From Lysobacterales bacterium (GTDB lineage: Bacteria; Pseudomonadota; Gammaproteobacteria; Xanthomonadales; Wenzhouxiangellaceae), in the NCBI GenBank assembly GCA_002722315.1, contig PBLG01000030.1, forward strand, positions 1 to 45,822: a stretch of 45,822 nucleotides of DNA. Reading direction: 5' to 3'. Positions 9,311 through 17,532 of this stretch are shown piece after piece. The notes under the pieces are model-generated. The model saw only the letters and a program-made list of their open reading frames with translations, searched no databases and had not been told where the DNA came from. Positions within the stretch are counted from its first letter, which is position 1. Each line of letters opens with the position of its first letter. A program made the position numbers and the translations under genes.

Positions 9311-10015
9311 TCAGCCGAATCGGCGACGCGCAACGTTTTCCTGAATCCGGTCGAAGATCGGTCCGTAGACGATCAGCGCGCAGTAGATCCAGGCGGCGAT
9401 CGGTACATGCCTGTCGGACAGCAGCCAGGCCAGCGCGACGGAAAACAGGCCGAACAGCGCGACGATCAGCCAGCCAAGAATTTCGGCGGCGGTGTCGAAG
9501 GCTTCGCGTGGATGCATGGAGAGCTCTGTTCGGCGCCGCCAGGCGTGCAGGTACAGCGCGCTGATCAGGCCGCTGAGCATGAAAAAGCCGATCCCGTAGA
9601 CGGTCAGCACCACCCGGAACTGGTACTGGGTCTCCAGCGCGAACGACGAGGGCAACCAGCCGCCAGAGACGGCATTGAAGGCGGCGCCGAACATGATCTT
9701 GAGCGGGTAGACGTAGATCATCACCACCAGGATCAAGCCGAACGTCAGCAGCACCGAGGGCAGGTCCTCGAGGCCGTAGCGGTCGCTCCAGGTCTGGTGC
9801 GCACGCCAGAACAGCAGCAGGATCGCGAAGCTGGCCGCGAACGCCGGCGCATCCTTGAGCGCCTCGATCAGCTCCGGGTAGGACTCGGGGACTTCGTCGA
9901 TGGAAATGGCCAGCAGCGCGGCGGCGAACGCGAACGCGGCGTCGGTGAAGGTCTCCAGCCGCGTCATGCTCTGGCCGCGGCGGGGGCGGGGGAGGTCCGT
10001 TTCGCTGGCGGTCAT
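9311..10015 (-). CDS. TMEM175/DUF1211-family membrane protein
   Basis: This 234-residue, six-helix membrane protein has the RxxxFTDA-type motif of the TMEM175 family (RLETFTDAAFAFAAALLAIS, about residues 19-38). Known bacterial members conduct potassium. It is the last gene of a three-gene unit; its ATG overlaps the padR stop (ATGA), which fixes the start. A longer frame to 10105 would run deep into padR. The ion specificity is inferred from the family, and this half-length form has a single six-helix repeat as in other bacteria. Confidence 0.88.
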   Translation of the reverse strand: MTASETDLPRPRRGQSMTRLETFTDAAFAFAAALLAISIDEVPESYPELIEALKDAPAFAASFAILLLFWRAHQTWSDRYGLEDLPSVLLTFGLILVVMIYVYPLKIMFGAAFNAVSGGWLPSSFALETQYQFRVVLTVYGIGFFMLSGLISALYLHAWRRRTELSMHPREAFDTAAEILGWLIVALFGLFSVALAWLLSDRHVPIAAWIYCALIVYGPIFDRIQENVARRRFG

Positions 10016-10611
10016 GCGGGGCTCCCGCTGGATTGTGTCGTTGTGTCCGTGCCGGGTGCCGCCGATGACCGGCGCGCCAGGCGGTCCAGGCACTCGTCGC
10101 ACCACTCGATGATGGTTGCGTATTTCTTCACGCCCAGTCGCAGGGTGAAGTGGGCGAACAGGTCGGGTTCGTCGAGCGCGTCCGGAAACCCGGGGTCGGC
10201 GGCCTTCCAGTGCGATTCGATGCCGAGCAGTTCATCCCGGTGGCGCTGGAACTCGGCTTTGAGTGCGTGCAGGAAATCGAGCTGTGCCGGCCGGTCAAGG
10301 GCCGACAGGAACCCCACCTGGGCCAGCCAGCTCAGGCGGTCGGTATGCACTTCCGGGCCTCCGGTCAGCCAGTCGACCAGCGCCTCGCGGCCGGCGCTTG
10401 TGCGCCTGTAGACCCGACGCGGCGGGCCCTTGGGCGAGGGTTGTTCGGCGCTGGCCAGCAGGCCCTTTTCCTCCATGCGGTTCAGGGTCGGATAGATCTG
10501 GGCCAGGTTGGCCGACCAGTAATGCGCCTGCTGCTGCTCGAAGGCCTGCTTCAGGTCGTATCCGCTGGCCGGCTGTTCGAGCATGCCGAGCAGGATGTGC
10601 TGCAGGCTCAT
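10012..10611 (-). CDS. PadR-family transcriptional regulator
   Basis: This 199-residue protein has an N-terminal winged helix of the PadR type (MSLQHILLGMLEQPASGYDLKQAF, then ANLAQIYPTLNRMEEKGLL) and a C-terminal helical dimerisation domain resembling Vir_act_alpha_C. PadR proteins are usually local repressors relieved by small-molecule binding. The gene overlaps its neighbours on both sides by 4 bp. The operon is preceded by a matching palindrome (11364-11385), so autoregulation is likely. Confidence 0.93.
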   Translation of the reverse strand: MSLQHILLGMLEQPASGYDLKQAFEQQQAHYWSANLAQIYPTLNRMEEKGLLASAEQPSPKGPPRRVYRRTSAGREALVDWLTGGPEVHTDRLSWLAQVGFLSALDRPAQLDFLHALKAEFQRHRDELLGIESHWKAADPGFPDALDEPDLFAHFTLRLGVKKYATIIEWCDECLDRLARRSSAAPGTDTTTQSSGSPA

Positions 10612-11336
10612 GCGGCCGCCGGCGCCGCGCGTCGTCTGTAGTAGCGGGTCCAGATGATGCTGGCCGGAATCCCGATCGCGGCCGGCAGAATCCACGGCAG
10701 CACCTGCCAGGCGCCGGGCAACTGGACCGGCAGGAACCGGCTCATGCCGAACACGGCGAAGGCGGTGTGGAACGCGATGCCGCAGCCGAGCAGCGCGTTG
10801 AGGTGCTCGAGTTTCCACTGGCCCGGCCCGGCGCGCCCGCCGTCGAGCACGGCCAGGATGCCGAGGCCGTTGCCGATACCGATGGGCGAGAGCGCGTACA
10901 GCAGAATTGCGTTGGGCGGCTGCCAGTAGAGTCCCCAGCCAATGATGAAAATGCTGGATCCGATCATGGCCCAGGCGGTCCCGCGTCGGTAGGGGGTGTT
11001 CAGGGCGGTCAGGTCGCGCTTTTCACGCAGCACGCCGAATCCGTGGCTGAGAATGCCGCCGGTGACCAGCGCCAGGTAGCCGAGGAATACCAGGAACGAC
11101 CAGCCGGCCGGGTTGGCCGAGACCGAGTGTCCCTCGATGAGTGCACGCAGACAATGAAGCACGACGGCCAGCCCGGCCGCCGAGACCACGATCATCGCCG
11201 AGTAGCGAAAGACCTTGCCGGCCGCGCGATGGGCAGGGCCGCCCTTGCGCGCGAACACCGGCACCCAGAACGCGGCCAGGCCGACGAAACCGACGACGAT
11301 GTGGGTCCAGCGATTGATGTCCAGAAACATGTCCAT
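10608..11336 (-). CDS. Multi-pass membrane protein, DUF2306-like
   Basis: This 242-residue hydrophobic protein has about seven predicted membrane segments. The first 40 residues (RWTHIVVGFVGLAAFW, then HRAAGKVFRYSAM) resemble DUF2306-type membrane proteins, in which a conserved His-Arg follows helix one. No enzymatic motif is visible. It is the first gene of the PadR operon, starts about 27 bp after the operator palindrome and has AAAGGAA upstream. It is a likely direct target of the PadR protein. Its function is unknown. Confidence 0.8.
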   Translation of the reverse strand: MDMFLDINRWTHIVVGFVGLAAFWVPVFARKGGPAHRAAGKVFRYSAMIVVSAAGLAVVLHCLRALIEGHSVSANPAGWSFLVFLGYLALVTGGILSHGFGVLREKRDLTALNTPYRRGTAWAMIGSSIFIIGWGLYWQPPNAILLYALSPIGIGNGLGILAVLDGGRAGPGQWKLEHLNALLGCGIAFHTAFAVFGMSRFLPVQLPGAWQVLPWILPAAIGIPASIIWTRYYRRRAAPAAA

Positions 11337-11363
11337 GGCGGCGTTCCTTTTGGAATCGGACGG

Positions 11364-11385
11364 AGTATATAACTATTTATATACT
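11364..11385 (-). promoter_or_regulatory. Palindromic PadR-type operator/promoter
   Basis: A perfect inverted repeat AGTATATA-N6-TATATACT lies 28 bp before the first gene of the PadR operon. The AT-rich palindrome stands out in GC-rich surroundings and contains TATAAA- and TATACT-like -10 sequences. Binding here would block transcription. The spacing and the TATA-rich arms resemble known PadR-family sites, but the link to this PadR is inferred. Confidence 0.75.
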
Positions 11386-11429
11386 GTTCCTTGCAGGAAA
11401 TCAACCCTTTTGTCTCTTTCATACCGGGC

Positions 11430-12032
11430 TCAAAGCCAGCCCTGGTCGCGCGCGATGCGGAACGCCTCGATGCGGTTGTCGGCATTGAGCTTCCCGATCG
11501 CCTCGCTCAGGTAGTTGCGCACGGTGCCTTCGGCCAGGTGCAGCCGCCGGCCGATCGCGGCGTTCGATATGCCTTCGCCGGCCAGCCGCAGCACCTGTCG
11601 CTCGCGCTCGGTCAGCGGGTCGCGGGCGTCGAACGCCGTCAGCGCGAGCTCGGGCGCTATGACGCGTTCGCCCCGGTGGACCCGGCGCACCGCGTCGGCG
11701 AGCTTGTCGGCCGGGGTTTCCTTGAGCAGGTAGCCGCCCACGCCGGCTTCCAGTGCACGCCTCAGGTAACCGGGTCGTGCGAACGTGGTCAGGATGAGCA
11801 TCCGGGTGCCGGGCTGCGCCTGCGCCAGCCACTCGGCGAGTTCGAGGCCGGTCATGCCGGGCATCTCGATGTCGCTGATCACCAGGTCCGGCGACTGCGA
11901 CTCGATCAGTTCGCGGGCTTCGTCGCCGGAGCCGGCCCGGCCGACGACCTCGATGTCGTCGTCGAGATCGAGCAGCGCACCGATTGCGCCCAGCAGCAGT
12001 TTCTGGTCCTCGGCCAGCACGATACGAATCAT
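11430..12032 (-). CDS. NarL/DesR-type response regulator
   Basis: This 200-residue response regulator has a receiver domain with the acidic pair E8-D9, phosphoacceptor D54 (VISDIEMPG) and a conserved threonine in ILTTFA, then a C-terminal LuxR-type helix-turn-helix (about 137-190, LTERERQVLRLAGEGISNAAIG). It is paired with the DesK-type kinase just upstream (4-bp overlap). It is the last gene of the exporter operon and probably binds the ATGAC-N4-GTCAT palindrome at 16776-16789. Confidence 0.93.
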   Translation of the reverse strand: MIRIVLAEDQKLLLGAIGALLDLDDDIEVVGRAGSGDEARELIESQSPDLVISDIEMPGMTGLELAEWLAQAQPGTRMLILTTFARPGYLRRALEAGVGGYLLKETPADKLADAVRRVHRGERVIAPELALTAFDARDPLTERERQVLRLAGEGISNAAIGRRLHLAEGTVRNYLSEAIGKLNADNRIEAFRIARDQGWL

Positions 12033-13141
12033 GTCGAAGCGTTCTCCGGTATCACGGCGACGATCCGGACGCCGCGGTCGTTGTCGACCCGGAACTCACC
12101 GCCCAGCGCCTCGACGCGGGCACGCATGCCCTGCATGCCGCTTCCGTCCGGGCGTGCGCTTCCGCGGCCGTCGTCGGCGACCTCCAGCCGCAGCCCGCCG
12201 CAGGTCTCCGCGGCGAGCCGTATCCAGCAGTTGCGCGCCTCGGCGTGGCGGAGCACGTTGGTGACCGCTTCGCGAATCACCAGCGACAGCATCGCCTGGT
12301 GCGGCAGCGATACGTCAAGTTGCCGGTCGAGCTCGAGTTCGAGCTCGACGTCGGCGGCGCGCAGCGTCAGCCGGGCCTGTTCCAGGGCTTGTTCTAGCGT
12401 CTGCTCGTTGAACCCGCTGATGGCCTGGCGCACCTCGGAAAGCGCGGTTCGTGCGCTGTGCTCGATCGACGCCAATTCGTTCCGGGCGCGCGCCGGATCC
12501 TTGTCGACCAGGCGCCCGGCCAGTTCGCTCTTGACCGTTATCAGCGAAAGGGTGTGGCCCAGCACGTCGTGCAGGTCGCGCGCGATGCGCTCGCGCTCGG
12601 CCACGCGCGCCAGTCGCCGCACCTCGGCCTGGGTCAGGCGCAGCTCGGCGTTGTGACGCTCGCGTTCGCCGAAATAGATGTTTGCCACGCCAATCACCAG
12701 GCTGACGAACACGCCCGGCAGCCAGTAGTGGAGGGCCGGTTGGCTCCACCACGCGACGAGGCCGGCCAGGCCGGCGACGGCGAAGACGACGACAAGCGCG
12801 CGGCGCGGCGGGCCGACCCGGAAGGCGAAGCTCGCGGCGTAGATGAACAGCACGCTTGCGCCGGCGTTGAACGGCGTCCAGGCCGCGCCCAGCGCCGTGA
12901 TCGCGCCAATGTGCGCCAGCGCGGTCGCCCCCTTGCGCCGCCACGCGCTGAAATACAGCACGAGAAACGCCGCCATGGTGGCTGCGGCCAGGCCGATCTC
13001 GAGTGGCGATACCGGCCGGAAAAGCCACTCGACGAAGAAGAACGCCAGGTAGATCAACCAGAGATAAACCACCCAGCCCTGGCCGGATTCGGCCGGGACC
13101 AACCAGGCGTGCAGCCGGGCCAGATGCCTGCCCGGTCTCAT
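12029..13141 (-). CDS. DesK-type sensor histidine kinase
   Basis: This 370-residue kinase has an N-terminal membrane domain of about five to six helices (residues 25-155) with almost no extracytoplasmic loop, as in membrane-stress sensors of the DesK/LiaS kind. The HisKA_3 phosphoacceptor region contains H191 in ERERIARDLHDVLGHTLSLI. A HATPase domain follows, with the N box around REAVTNVLRHAEA and the DDGRG loop. It overlaps the amidohydrolase stop and the response-regulator start, both by 4 bp. The signal may be membrane state or exporter substrate. Confidence 0.93.
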   Translation of the reverse strand: MRPGRHLARLHAWLVPAESGQGWVVYLWLIYLAFFFVEWLFRPVSPLEIGLAAATMAAFLVLYFSAWRRKGATALAHIGAITALGAAWTPFNAGASVLFIYAASFAFRVGPPRRALVVVFAVAGLAGLVAWWSQPALHYWLPGVFVSLVIGVANIYFGERERHNAELRLTQAEVRRLARVAERERIARDLHDVLGHTLSLITVKSELAGRLVDKDPARARNELASIEHSARTALSEVRQAISGFNEQTLEQALEQARLTLRAADVELELELDRQLDVSLPHQAMLSLVIREAVTNVLRHAEARNCWIRLAAETCGGLRLEVADDGRGSARPDGSGMQGMRARVEALGGEFRVDNDRGVRIVAVIPENAST

Positions 13142-14997
13142 TCCAGGCGGGCCCGGGCAATCGTGAACTGCATCGGGTCCGACGGCTCGGTCACGAACAC
13201 GCCGATCGCGCGCAGCGTGGACGGGTCGAGCCCGCCGAGGTCACCGAGATCGATGACGGTCTCCTGCCCGGCCGCAAGCGGGGCCCGGGCCGGCTGCGCG
13301 CCCATCGCCTGGCCGCTGAACAGCATGACCTGGTAGTCCGCTTCGGGGCCGTTGACTACGAGCACGAGCCGACGGTGCCCGGAATGATCGGCCGGCTGCA
13401 TCGGGATCTCGGTGGTGTTCCACATTGCGCCAGCATACGGGAAGGCGAAGCCGGATTCGACATCGACGTCCACCGCGAGAACCGGCGTTGTCGGCGCTCC
13501 GGTCCAGTCGATGGTCGAACTGGAATTTCCGCCCATGTAGTCGTCGGCGGCGGCCATCCAGCGCTGGGTTTGGGCCAGCAGGTCGATGGGTGGCGCCGGC
13601 GGCGCCGCATCGTCACGCGGCATGCTCGGGCCCGAAACGCTCTCGGGGTCGGCGATGACCCGATGACCGTTTTTCCAGATGCCCGTGATCTGTGTCGTGG
13701 CCTCGATCGTCTCCAGCGGGTTTCCGTCCACAAGCACCAGGTCGGCGCGGCAGCCGGGGCTTATGCAGCCGCGCTCTCCAAGGCCGAACAACCGCGCCGG
13801 GATCGAGGTCGCCGACTCGAGCGCGTCCACCGGAAGGAGGCCGGACGCGACCAGCAAGGAGAGTTCGGCGTGGACGCTGATGCCTTGCGCCGTGCCGGGA
13901 TTGGGCGCATCGCTTCCGGCAACGATGGGCAGCCCGGCCTCGTGCAGCGCGCGAATGTTGGCTTGCGCGGTGGCCCACATCGAGGTGCGCGATTGGCTGC
14001 CGGGAAACGACTGTGCCAGTGACTGGCGCTGCATGGCGTCCAGCCGGCTTCCCAGGACTTGGTGGCTGCGCAGCCATTCGGTGCCCGGCCCGCCGTAGCT
14101 CGAGGCCAGCACCGTGGCCGTCGGCACGATGAAGACTCCGGAGCGCTTTGCGGCACCGATGAAGGCCGCGTCCACAGGCCGGTCGGCGAACAGGTGAACC
14201 AGTCCGTCGACGCCGGCCTCGATCGCCGTCATCGCGTCGTCGTAGGTCGATACGTGCGCGACGGCCATTCTCTCCCGTCGGTGCGCGGCCTCGACCAGGG
14301 CTTCGACGGTTTCGCGCGAGAGGGTGGGCAACGTTCCGCCCCAGGCCGACCCGTCCTCGATCACGATCTTGATGAAGTCCGAGCCTTCGGCAAGACGTTC
14401 CGCGACCCACTCGTCGGCCTCTCCCGGGCCCGACAGCGTCGGCACTTCGACGCCGTATTGCGTGCCGTGCCCGCCCGGGGCGGTGGCCAGGTAGCCGGCC
14501 GTGAACAGGTCGGCGCGCGCGGTCCGCTCGAGGCCTTGCCGCTGTTGGCGCACGCGCTCCAGGTTCGTCGGCGGACTGAACATGTCCAGCACGGTGGTGA
14601 CGCCGAACCTGACGGCATCCTCGCGCGCCCGACCGATCGCGTGCACGTGGCCGTCGATCAGGCCCGGGATCAGGGTCTTGCCCGAGCCTTCGATCACGGT
14701 TGCATCCGACGGAATATCGAGATCGCTTCCGACCTGGACGATGCGACCACCGGAGAACACCACGTCGACGGATTCGAGCACCGACCGGCCGTCGAAAAGC
14801 CGCACGTCGACGATTGCCGTAACGATTGCCGTAACGATCGCCGTCGCGGTCGATGCGTCCTCACCTGTCGCCGCGCCGGCGGGCAAGTCGTCTTTCGGGG
14901 CAGTGGCGCTCTCCGGCCCCGGGAGCAGCAGCACAGTCAGGGCCAGGACAACGACGACGGCGGCAATCGATAGTGAGACGGTGGATCTGGACTTCAT
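13138..14997 (-). CDS. Membrane-anchored amidohydrolase with C-terminal beta-sandwich domain
   Basis: This 619-residue protein has an N-terminal anchor or signal (about 7-28) and a short Thr-Ala-Ile-Val repeat, then an imidazolonepropionase-like amidohydrolase domain. The metal motif is PGLIDGHVHAIG. Later conserved elements are DGLVHLFAD, VAGSDAPNPGTAQG and the ADLVLVDGNPLE strand. The last ~130 residues form a separate segment resembling CIA30/carbohydrate-binding folds. The metal-dependent hydrolase faces the periplasm; its substrate is unknown. It sits between the exporter permease (29-bp gap) and the kinase (4-bp overlap), an unusual position. GAGGAG supports the start. Confidence 0.85.
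   Translation of the reverse strand: MKSRSTVSLSIAAVVVVLALTVLLLPGPESATAPKDDLPAGAATGEDASTATAIVTAIVTAIVDVRLFDGRSVLESVDVVFSGGRIVQVGSDLDIPSDATVIEGSGKTLIPGLIDGHVHAIGRAREDAVRFGVTTVLDMFSPPTNLERVRQQRQGLERTARADLFTAGYLATAPGGHGTQYGVEVPTLSGPGEADEWVAERLAEGSDFIKIVIEDGSAWGGTLPTLSRETVEALVEAAHRRERMAVAHVSTYDDAMTAIEAGVDGLVHLFADRPVDAAFIGAAKRSGVFIVPTATVLASSYGGPGTEWLRSHQVLGSRLDAMQRQSLAQSFPGSQSRTSMWATAQANIRALHEAGLPIVAGSDAPNPGTAQGISVHAELSLLVASGLLPVDALESATSIPARLFGLGERGCISPGCRADLVLVDGNPLETIEATTQITGIWKNGHRVIADPESVSGPSMPRDDAAPPAPPIDLLAQTQRWMAAADDYMGGNSSSTIDWTGAPTTPVLAVDVDVESGFAFPYAGAMWNTTEIPMQPADHSGHRRLVLVVNGPEADYQVMLFSGQAMGAQPARAPLAAGQETVIDLGDLGGLDPSTLRAIGVFVTEPSDPMQFTIARARLE
14810..14845 (-). repeat. 12-bp tandem repeat inside the amidohydrolase gene
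   Basis: Three consecutive 12-bp units, ACGATTGCCGTA twice and ACGATCGCCGTC once on the plus strand, encode the TAIV-TAIV-TAIV stretch between the membrane anchor and the first strand of the amidohydrolase domain. The length is a multiple of three, so copy-number change would alter the tether but not the frame. Confidence 0.85.
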
Positions 14998-15026
14998 GCG
15001 GGGCTCCTCGATGCGAGATGTCGAAA

Positions 15027-15788
15027 TCAGGGTGCTTGCAGCGTCCGGCGCCAGCCGACGATCACCAGCAGCGAGAAAGCCGCGCTGAACCCGGCCAGTA
15101 CAAGCACGTGAACAAGCACTTCGGCCGGCTTCACGCCTGCCACGTGCAGCGCCAGCTGGGCAAGATGGTAGGGCGGCAGCCATTCGGCCAGCGACTGCAT
15201 CCATCCGGGCAGCTGGGAGACCGGTATCCAGAGCCCGGAAAGAAAACCCAGCGGCAGGTAGACGATGTTGATGATCGCCGGCGCGGCGTTGGGCGACATC
15301 AGCAGGCCCAGGCCGAGCCCGAGCAGGCAGAACGGCAGGGTGCCGGCCACAAGCACGCCGACCAGCCCGAACCATTGGCCGGGATGCATCCGCACGCCGC
15401 CGAACACCGCGGCCAGCGTTTCCATCATCACGACGATGATCGCGGCGAACAGCGCGGCGCCGAACCACTTGCCGGCCACCACGCCGGCCAGCGGCGCAGG
15501 CGTGGCGCGCAGCAGCGTGAACCAGCCCTGCGCGCGCTCGGTGGCGATGGTGACGCCGAACGAGAACAGCGCCGCGCCCATGATGCCGAAGGTGGCGAAG
15601 GTGGCCAGGAGGTAGTGCGCCTGGCCGCGGATCATCACCAGCCCGAAGAAGGCGTAGAACATCACCGGGAACAGCAGCGTCGGCAGGCTGTAGGCGGGCA
15701 TGCGTACGAGATTCAGCCACTGGCACTGGATGAACTGCCACAGGGCGGTCGGGCGAATCGCGGTCGTGAGTGTCGAGGAATTCATCAT
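15027..15788 (-). CDS. ABC-2 type exporter permease
   Basis: This 253-residue integral membrane protein has six predicted helices and the ABC-2 layout: an N-terminal amphipathic stretch, RMPAYSLPTLLFPVMFYAFFG as helix one, and a conserved segment IVYLPLGFLSGLWIPVSQLPGWMQ before the last helices. It would pair with the ATP-binding protein encoded just upstream to export a lipid, drug or peptide. The start ATG overlaps the ATPase stop (ATGA). The next codon is also ATG, so the exact start has a one-codon ambiguity. Confidence 0.92.
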   Translation of the reverse strand: MMNSSTLTTAIRPTALWQFIQCQWLNLVRMPAYSLPTLLFPVMFYAFFGLVMIRGQAHYLLATFATFGIMGAALFSFGVTIATERAQGWFTLLRATPAPLAGVVAGKWFGAALFAAIIVVMMETLAAVFGGVRMHPGQWFGLVGVLVAGTLPFCLLGLGLGLLMSPNAAPAIINIVYLPLGFLSGLWIPVSQLPGWMQSLAEWLPPYHLAQLALHVAGVKPAEVLVHVLVLAGFSAAFSLLVIVGWRRTLQAP

Positions 15789-16696
15789 GCGGCCTCCGCA
15801 ATCGTCTCGTCGTCTTTTTCGATCAGCGCCATGAAGGCGGTTTCCAGGTCGGCGCCGGTGACCTCGATCACTTCGAGGTCGGCATCGGCGGCCAGCCAGT
15901 CCTTGAGCGTTGCCGTCGGGTTGCCGCTCATGACCTGGACGTGGTCTTCGAGCCGCTCCGCGCCGCCGACGGCCGCCAGCGAGCGGATCGCCTGCGGGGT
16001 CATCGAAGAGCGCGCCCGGATCATGCTGCTGGGCACGTGGCTGCGAATGCTGTCCGGGGTGCCCTCGATCAGTTTCCGCCCGCAGTGCAGCACCACGACC
16101 CGGTCGGCCAGTCGCGCCGCTTCGTCCAGATAATGGGTGCACAGCACAATGGAAGCGCCGCTTGCCCGACGTTGCTCGATCACCCGCCACAGTCGCTGAC
16201 GCGCGGCCGGATCGAGGCCGGCGGTCGGTTCGTCGAGAATCAGCAGATCGGGATTGCCGGCCAGCGACAGCGCGAACAGCAGGCGCTGCTTCTGCCCGCC
16301 CGAAAGCCGGACGAATCGGCGCTGTCCCACCCCGGTGAGCCCGGCTTCGTCGATGAGTCGATCCGGCGCGGCCGGACGCGGGTACAGGCTGGCGAACAGC
16401 CGGATCAGCTCGCTCACCGTCAGGTTGTCCTGGACCCCGCTGATCTGCAGCATGGCGCCGACCCGCTCCCGCGCCGAGCGGGTCCGGGGCGAGCCGCCGA
16501 AAAGCTCGATGCTGCCCGCCTGCACCGGCAGCAGCCCGAGCAGCAGGTGGATCAGCGTCGACTTGCCGGCCCCGTTCGGCCCCAGCAACGCCGTCACTTT
16601 CCCGCGCGCCAGCGACAAGTCGACGCCTTCAAGCGCCTGGTGCGATCCGTAGCGATAGCCGACATCACTCAGCGTTGCGATCAAACCTGGATTCAT
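15785..16696 (-). CDS. ABC transporter ATP-binding protein
   Basis: This 303-residue ATPase powers the ABC-2 exporter encoded next to it. Walker A is at residues 39-46 (GPNGAGKS), the signature LSGGQKQR around 131-138 and Walker B LLILDEP around 151-157. A C-terminal extension of about 90 residues is typical of exporters in the CcmA/DrrA group. I chose the ATG at 16696; an in-frame TTG at 16738 is possible but has no better ribosome site. It is the first gene of a five-gene chain ending in the DesKR pair. Confidence 0.93.
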   Translation of the reverse strand: MNPGLIATLSDVGYRYGSHQALEGVDLSLARGKVTALLGPNGAGKSTLIHLLLGLLPVQAGSIELFGGSPRTRSARERVGAMLQISGVQDNLTVSELIRLFASLYPRPAAPDRLIDEAGLTGVGQRRFVRLSGGQKQRLLFALSLAGNPDLLILDEPTAGLDPAARQRLWRVIEQRRASGASIVLCTHYLDEAARLADRVVVLHCGRKLIEGTPDSIRSHVPSSMIRARSSMTPQAIRSLAAVGGAERLEDHVQVMSGNPTATLKDWLAADADLEVIEVTGADLETAFMALIEKDDETIAEAA

Positions 16697-16775
16697 GGGG
16701 GGGTTCCCGTTGACTTGAGACCCAGTTTGAGTGAGCAAAACCGCCGACGACAGTGCCGGCCATCAGCAATACGGT

Positions 16776-16789
16776 ATGACGATTGTCAT
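16776..16789 (-). promoter_or_regulatory. Candidate DesR-type operator ATGAC-N4-GTCAT
   Basis: A 14-bp palindrome (ATGAC-GATT-GTCAT) lies 80-93 bp before the exporter ATPase start. Short palindromes of this shape are typical binding sites of NarL/DesR-family regulators, and a DesR-type regulator is the last gene of this operon. The likely role is autoactivation of exporter and two-component genes. This is inferred from position and symmetry only. Confidence 0.6.
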
Positions 16790-16841
16790 GCGCCGGTCGA
16801 CCATCTTCGCGCGCAAGTCGGCCATGGGCTAAGCTGGCGGC

Positions 16842-17027
16842 ATGAATCGGTCACGTGGTCTTGCATTGATGGTCCTGGCGGTTGCCGTGTGGCTGTCCGT
16901 GGAAGCCTGGTCGATCGTGGCCCCGGCGCTGGAAGAAGGCTGGCTGGGGTGGGGCGTGGCGGGAAAGGTGTTTTTGCCGCTTGTCCTGCTGCTCGCGCTC
17001 AGTGTCTGGCTGTGGCAGCGCCGGTGA
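16842..17027 (+). CDS. Small two-helix membrane protein
   Basis: This 61-residue ORF encodes two hydrophobic stretches (about 8-27 and 39-57) separated by a short acidic-tryptophan turn (EEGWLGWG), ending in WQRR. The positive-inside pattern (NRSR at the start, QRR at the end) suggests both termini are cytoplasmic. The ribosome site is weak (GGCGGC). It lies between the divergent exporter operon and glyoxalase, 52 bp before the latter. I do not recognise a family; its coherence as a membrane hairpin is the main support. Confidence 0.5.
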   Translation: MNRSRGLALMVLAVAVWLSVEAWSIVAPALEEGWLGWGVAGKVFLPLVLLLALSVWLWQRR

Positions 17028-17079
17028 CCGCTCCGAGTATTCTCGCCAACTTCAACTGTATCCGGAGGACAACTGAACC

Positions 17080-17520
17080 ATGCGTTATCTGCACACCATG
17101 CTCCGCATCACCGATATCGACGCGTCGCTCGATTTTTTCTGCAATCAGCTCGGGCTGGTCGAAATCAGCCGCAAGGAATCGGAGAAGGGACGTTTCACGC
17201 TGATCTTCCTGGCCGCGCCCAACGATGTCGAGCGCGCACGCGAAGAAAAATCGCCGATGGTGGAACTGACCTGGAACTGGGATCCGGAGGAACTGACCGG
17301 CGGCCGGAGCTTCGGCCACCTGGCCTACCGGGTCGACAACATCTATGACTTGTGCCAGCGCCTGATGGACGCCGGCGTGACCATCAACCGCCCGCCGCGC
17401 GACGGCCACATGGCGTTCGTGCGCTCGCCGGACGGGCACTCCATCGAGCTGCTGCAGGAAGGCGAGCATCTCCCGCCGGCCAAGCCCTGGGCGTCGATGA
17501 AAAACACCGGCAGCTGGTAA
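17080..17520 (+). CDS. gloA: Lactoylglutathione lyase (glyoxalase I)
   Basis: Glyoxalase I converts the hemithioacetal of methylglyoxal and glutathione to S-lactoylglutathione. The 146-residue protein has two beta-alpha-beta-beta-beta modules. All four metal ligands are visible: H5 (RYLHTMLR), E62 (VELTWNW), H80 (FGHLAYRV) and E123 (SIELLQE). The short form without the plant/yeast insertion suggests the Ni/Co-type bacterial enzyme. CGGAGGA precedes the ATG. It is convergent with ppk2. Confidence 0.95.
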   Translation: MRYLHTMLRITDIDASLDFFCNQLGLVEISRKESEKGRFTLIFLAAPNDVERAREEKSPMVELTWNWDPEELTGGRSFGHLAYRVDNIYDLCQRLMDAGVTINRPPRDGHMAFVRSPDGHSIELLQEGEHLPPAKPWASMKNTGSW

Positions 17521-17532
17521 GGGTCGGGCGGC

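Noticed and set aside
9266..10411. 381-codon plus-strand frame across the TMEM175 and PadR genes
   Set aside because: It lies opposite two genes with clear family motifs and ATGA coupling; its own translation shows no family.
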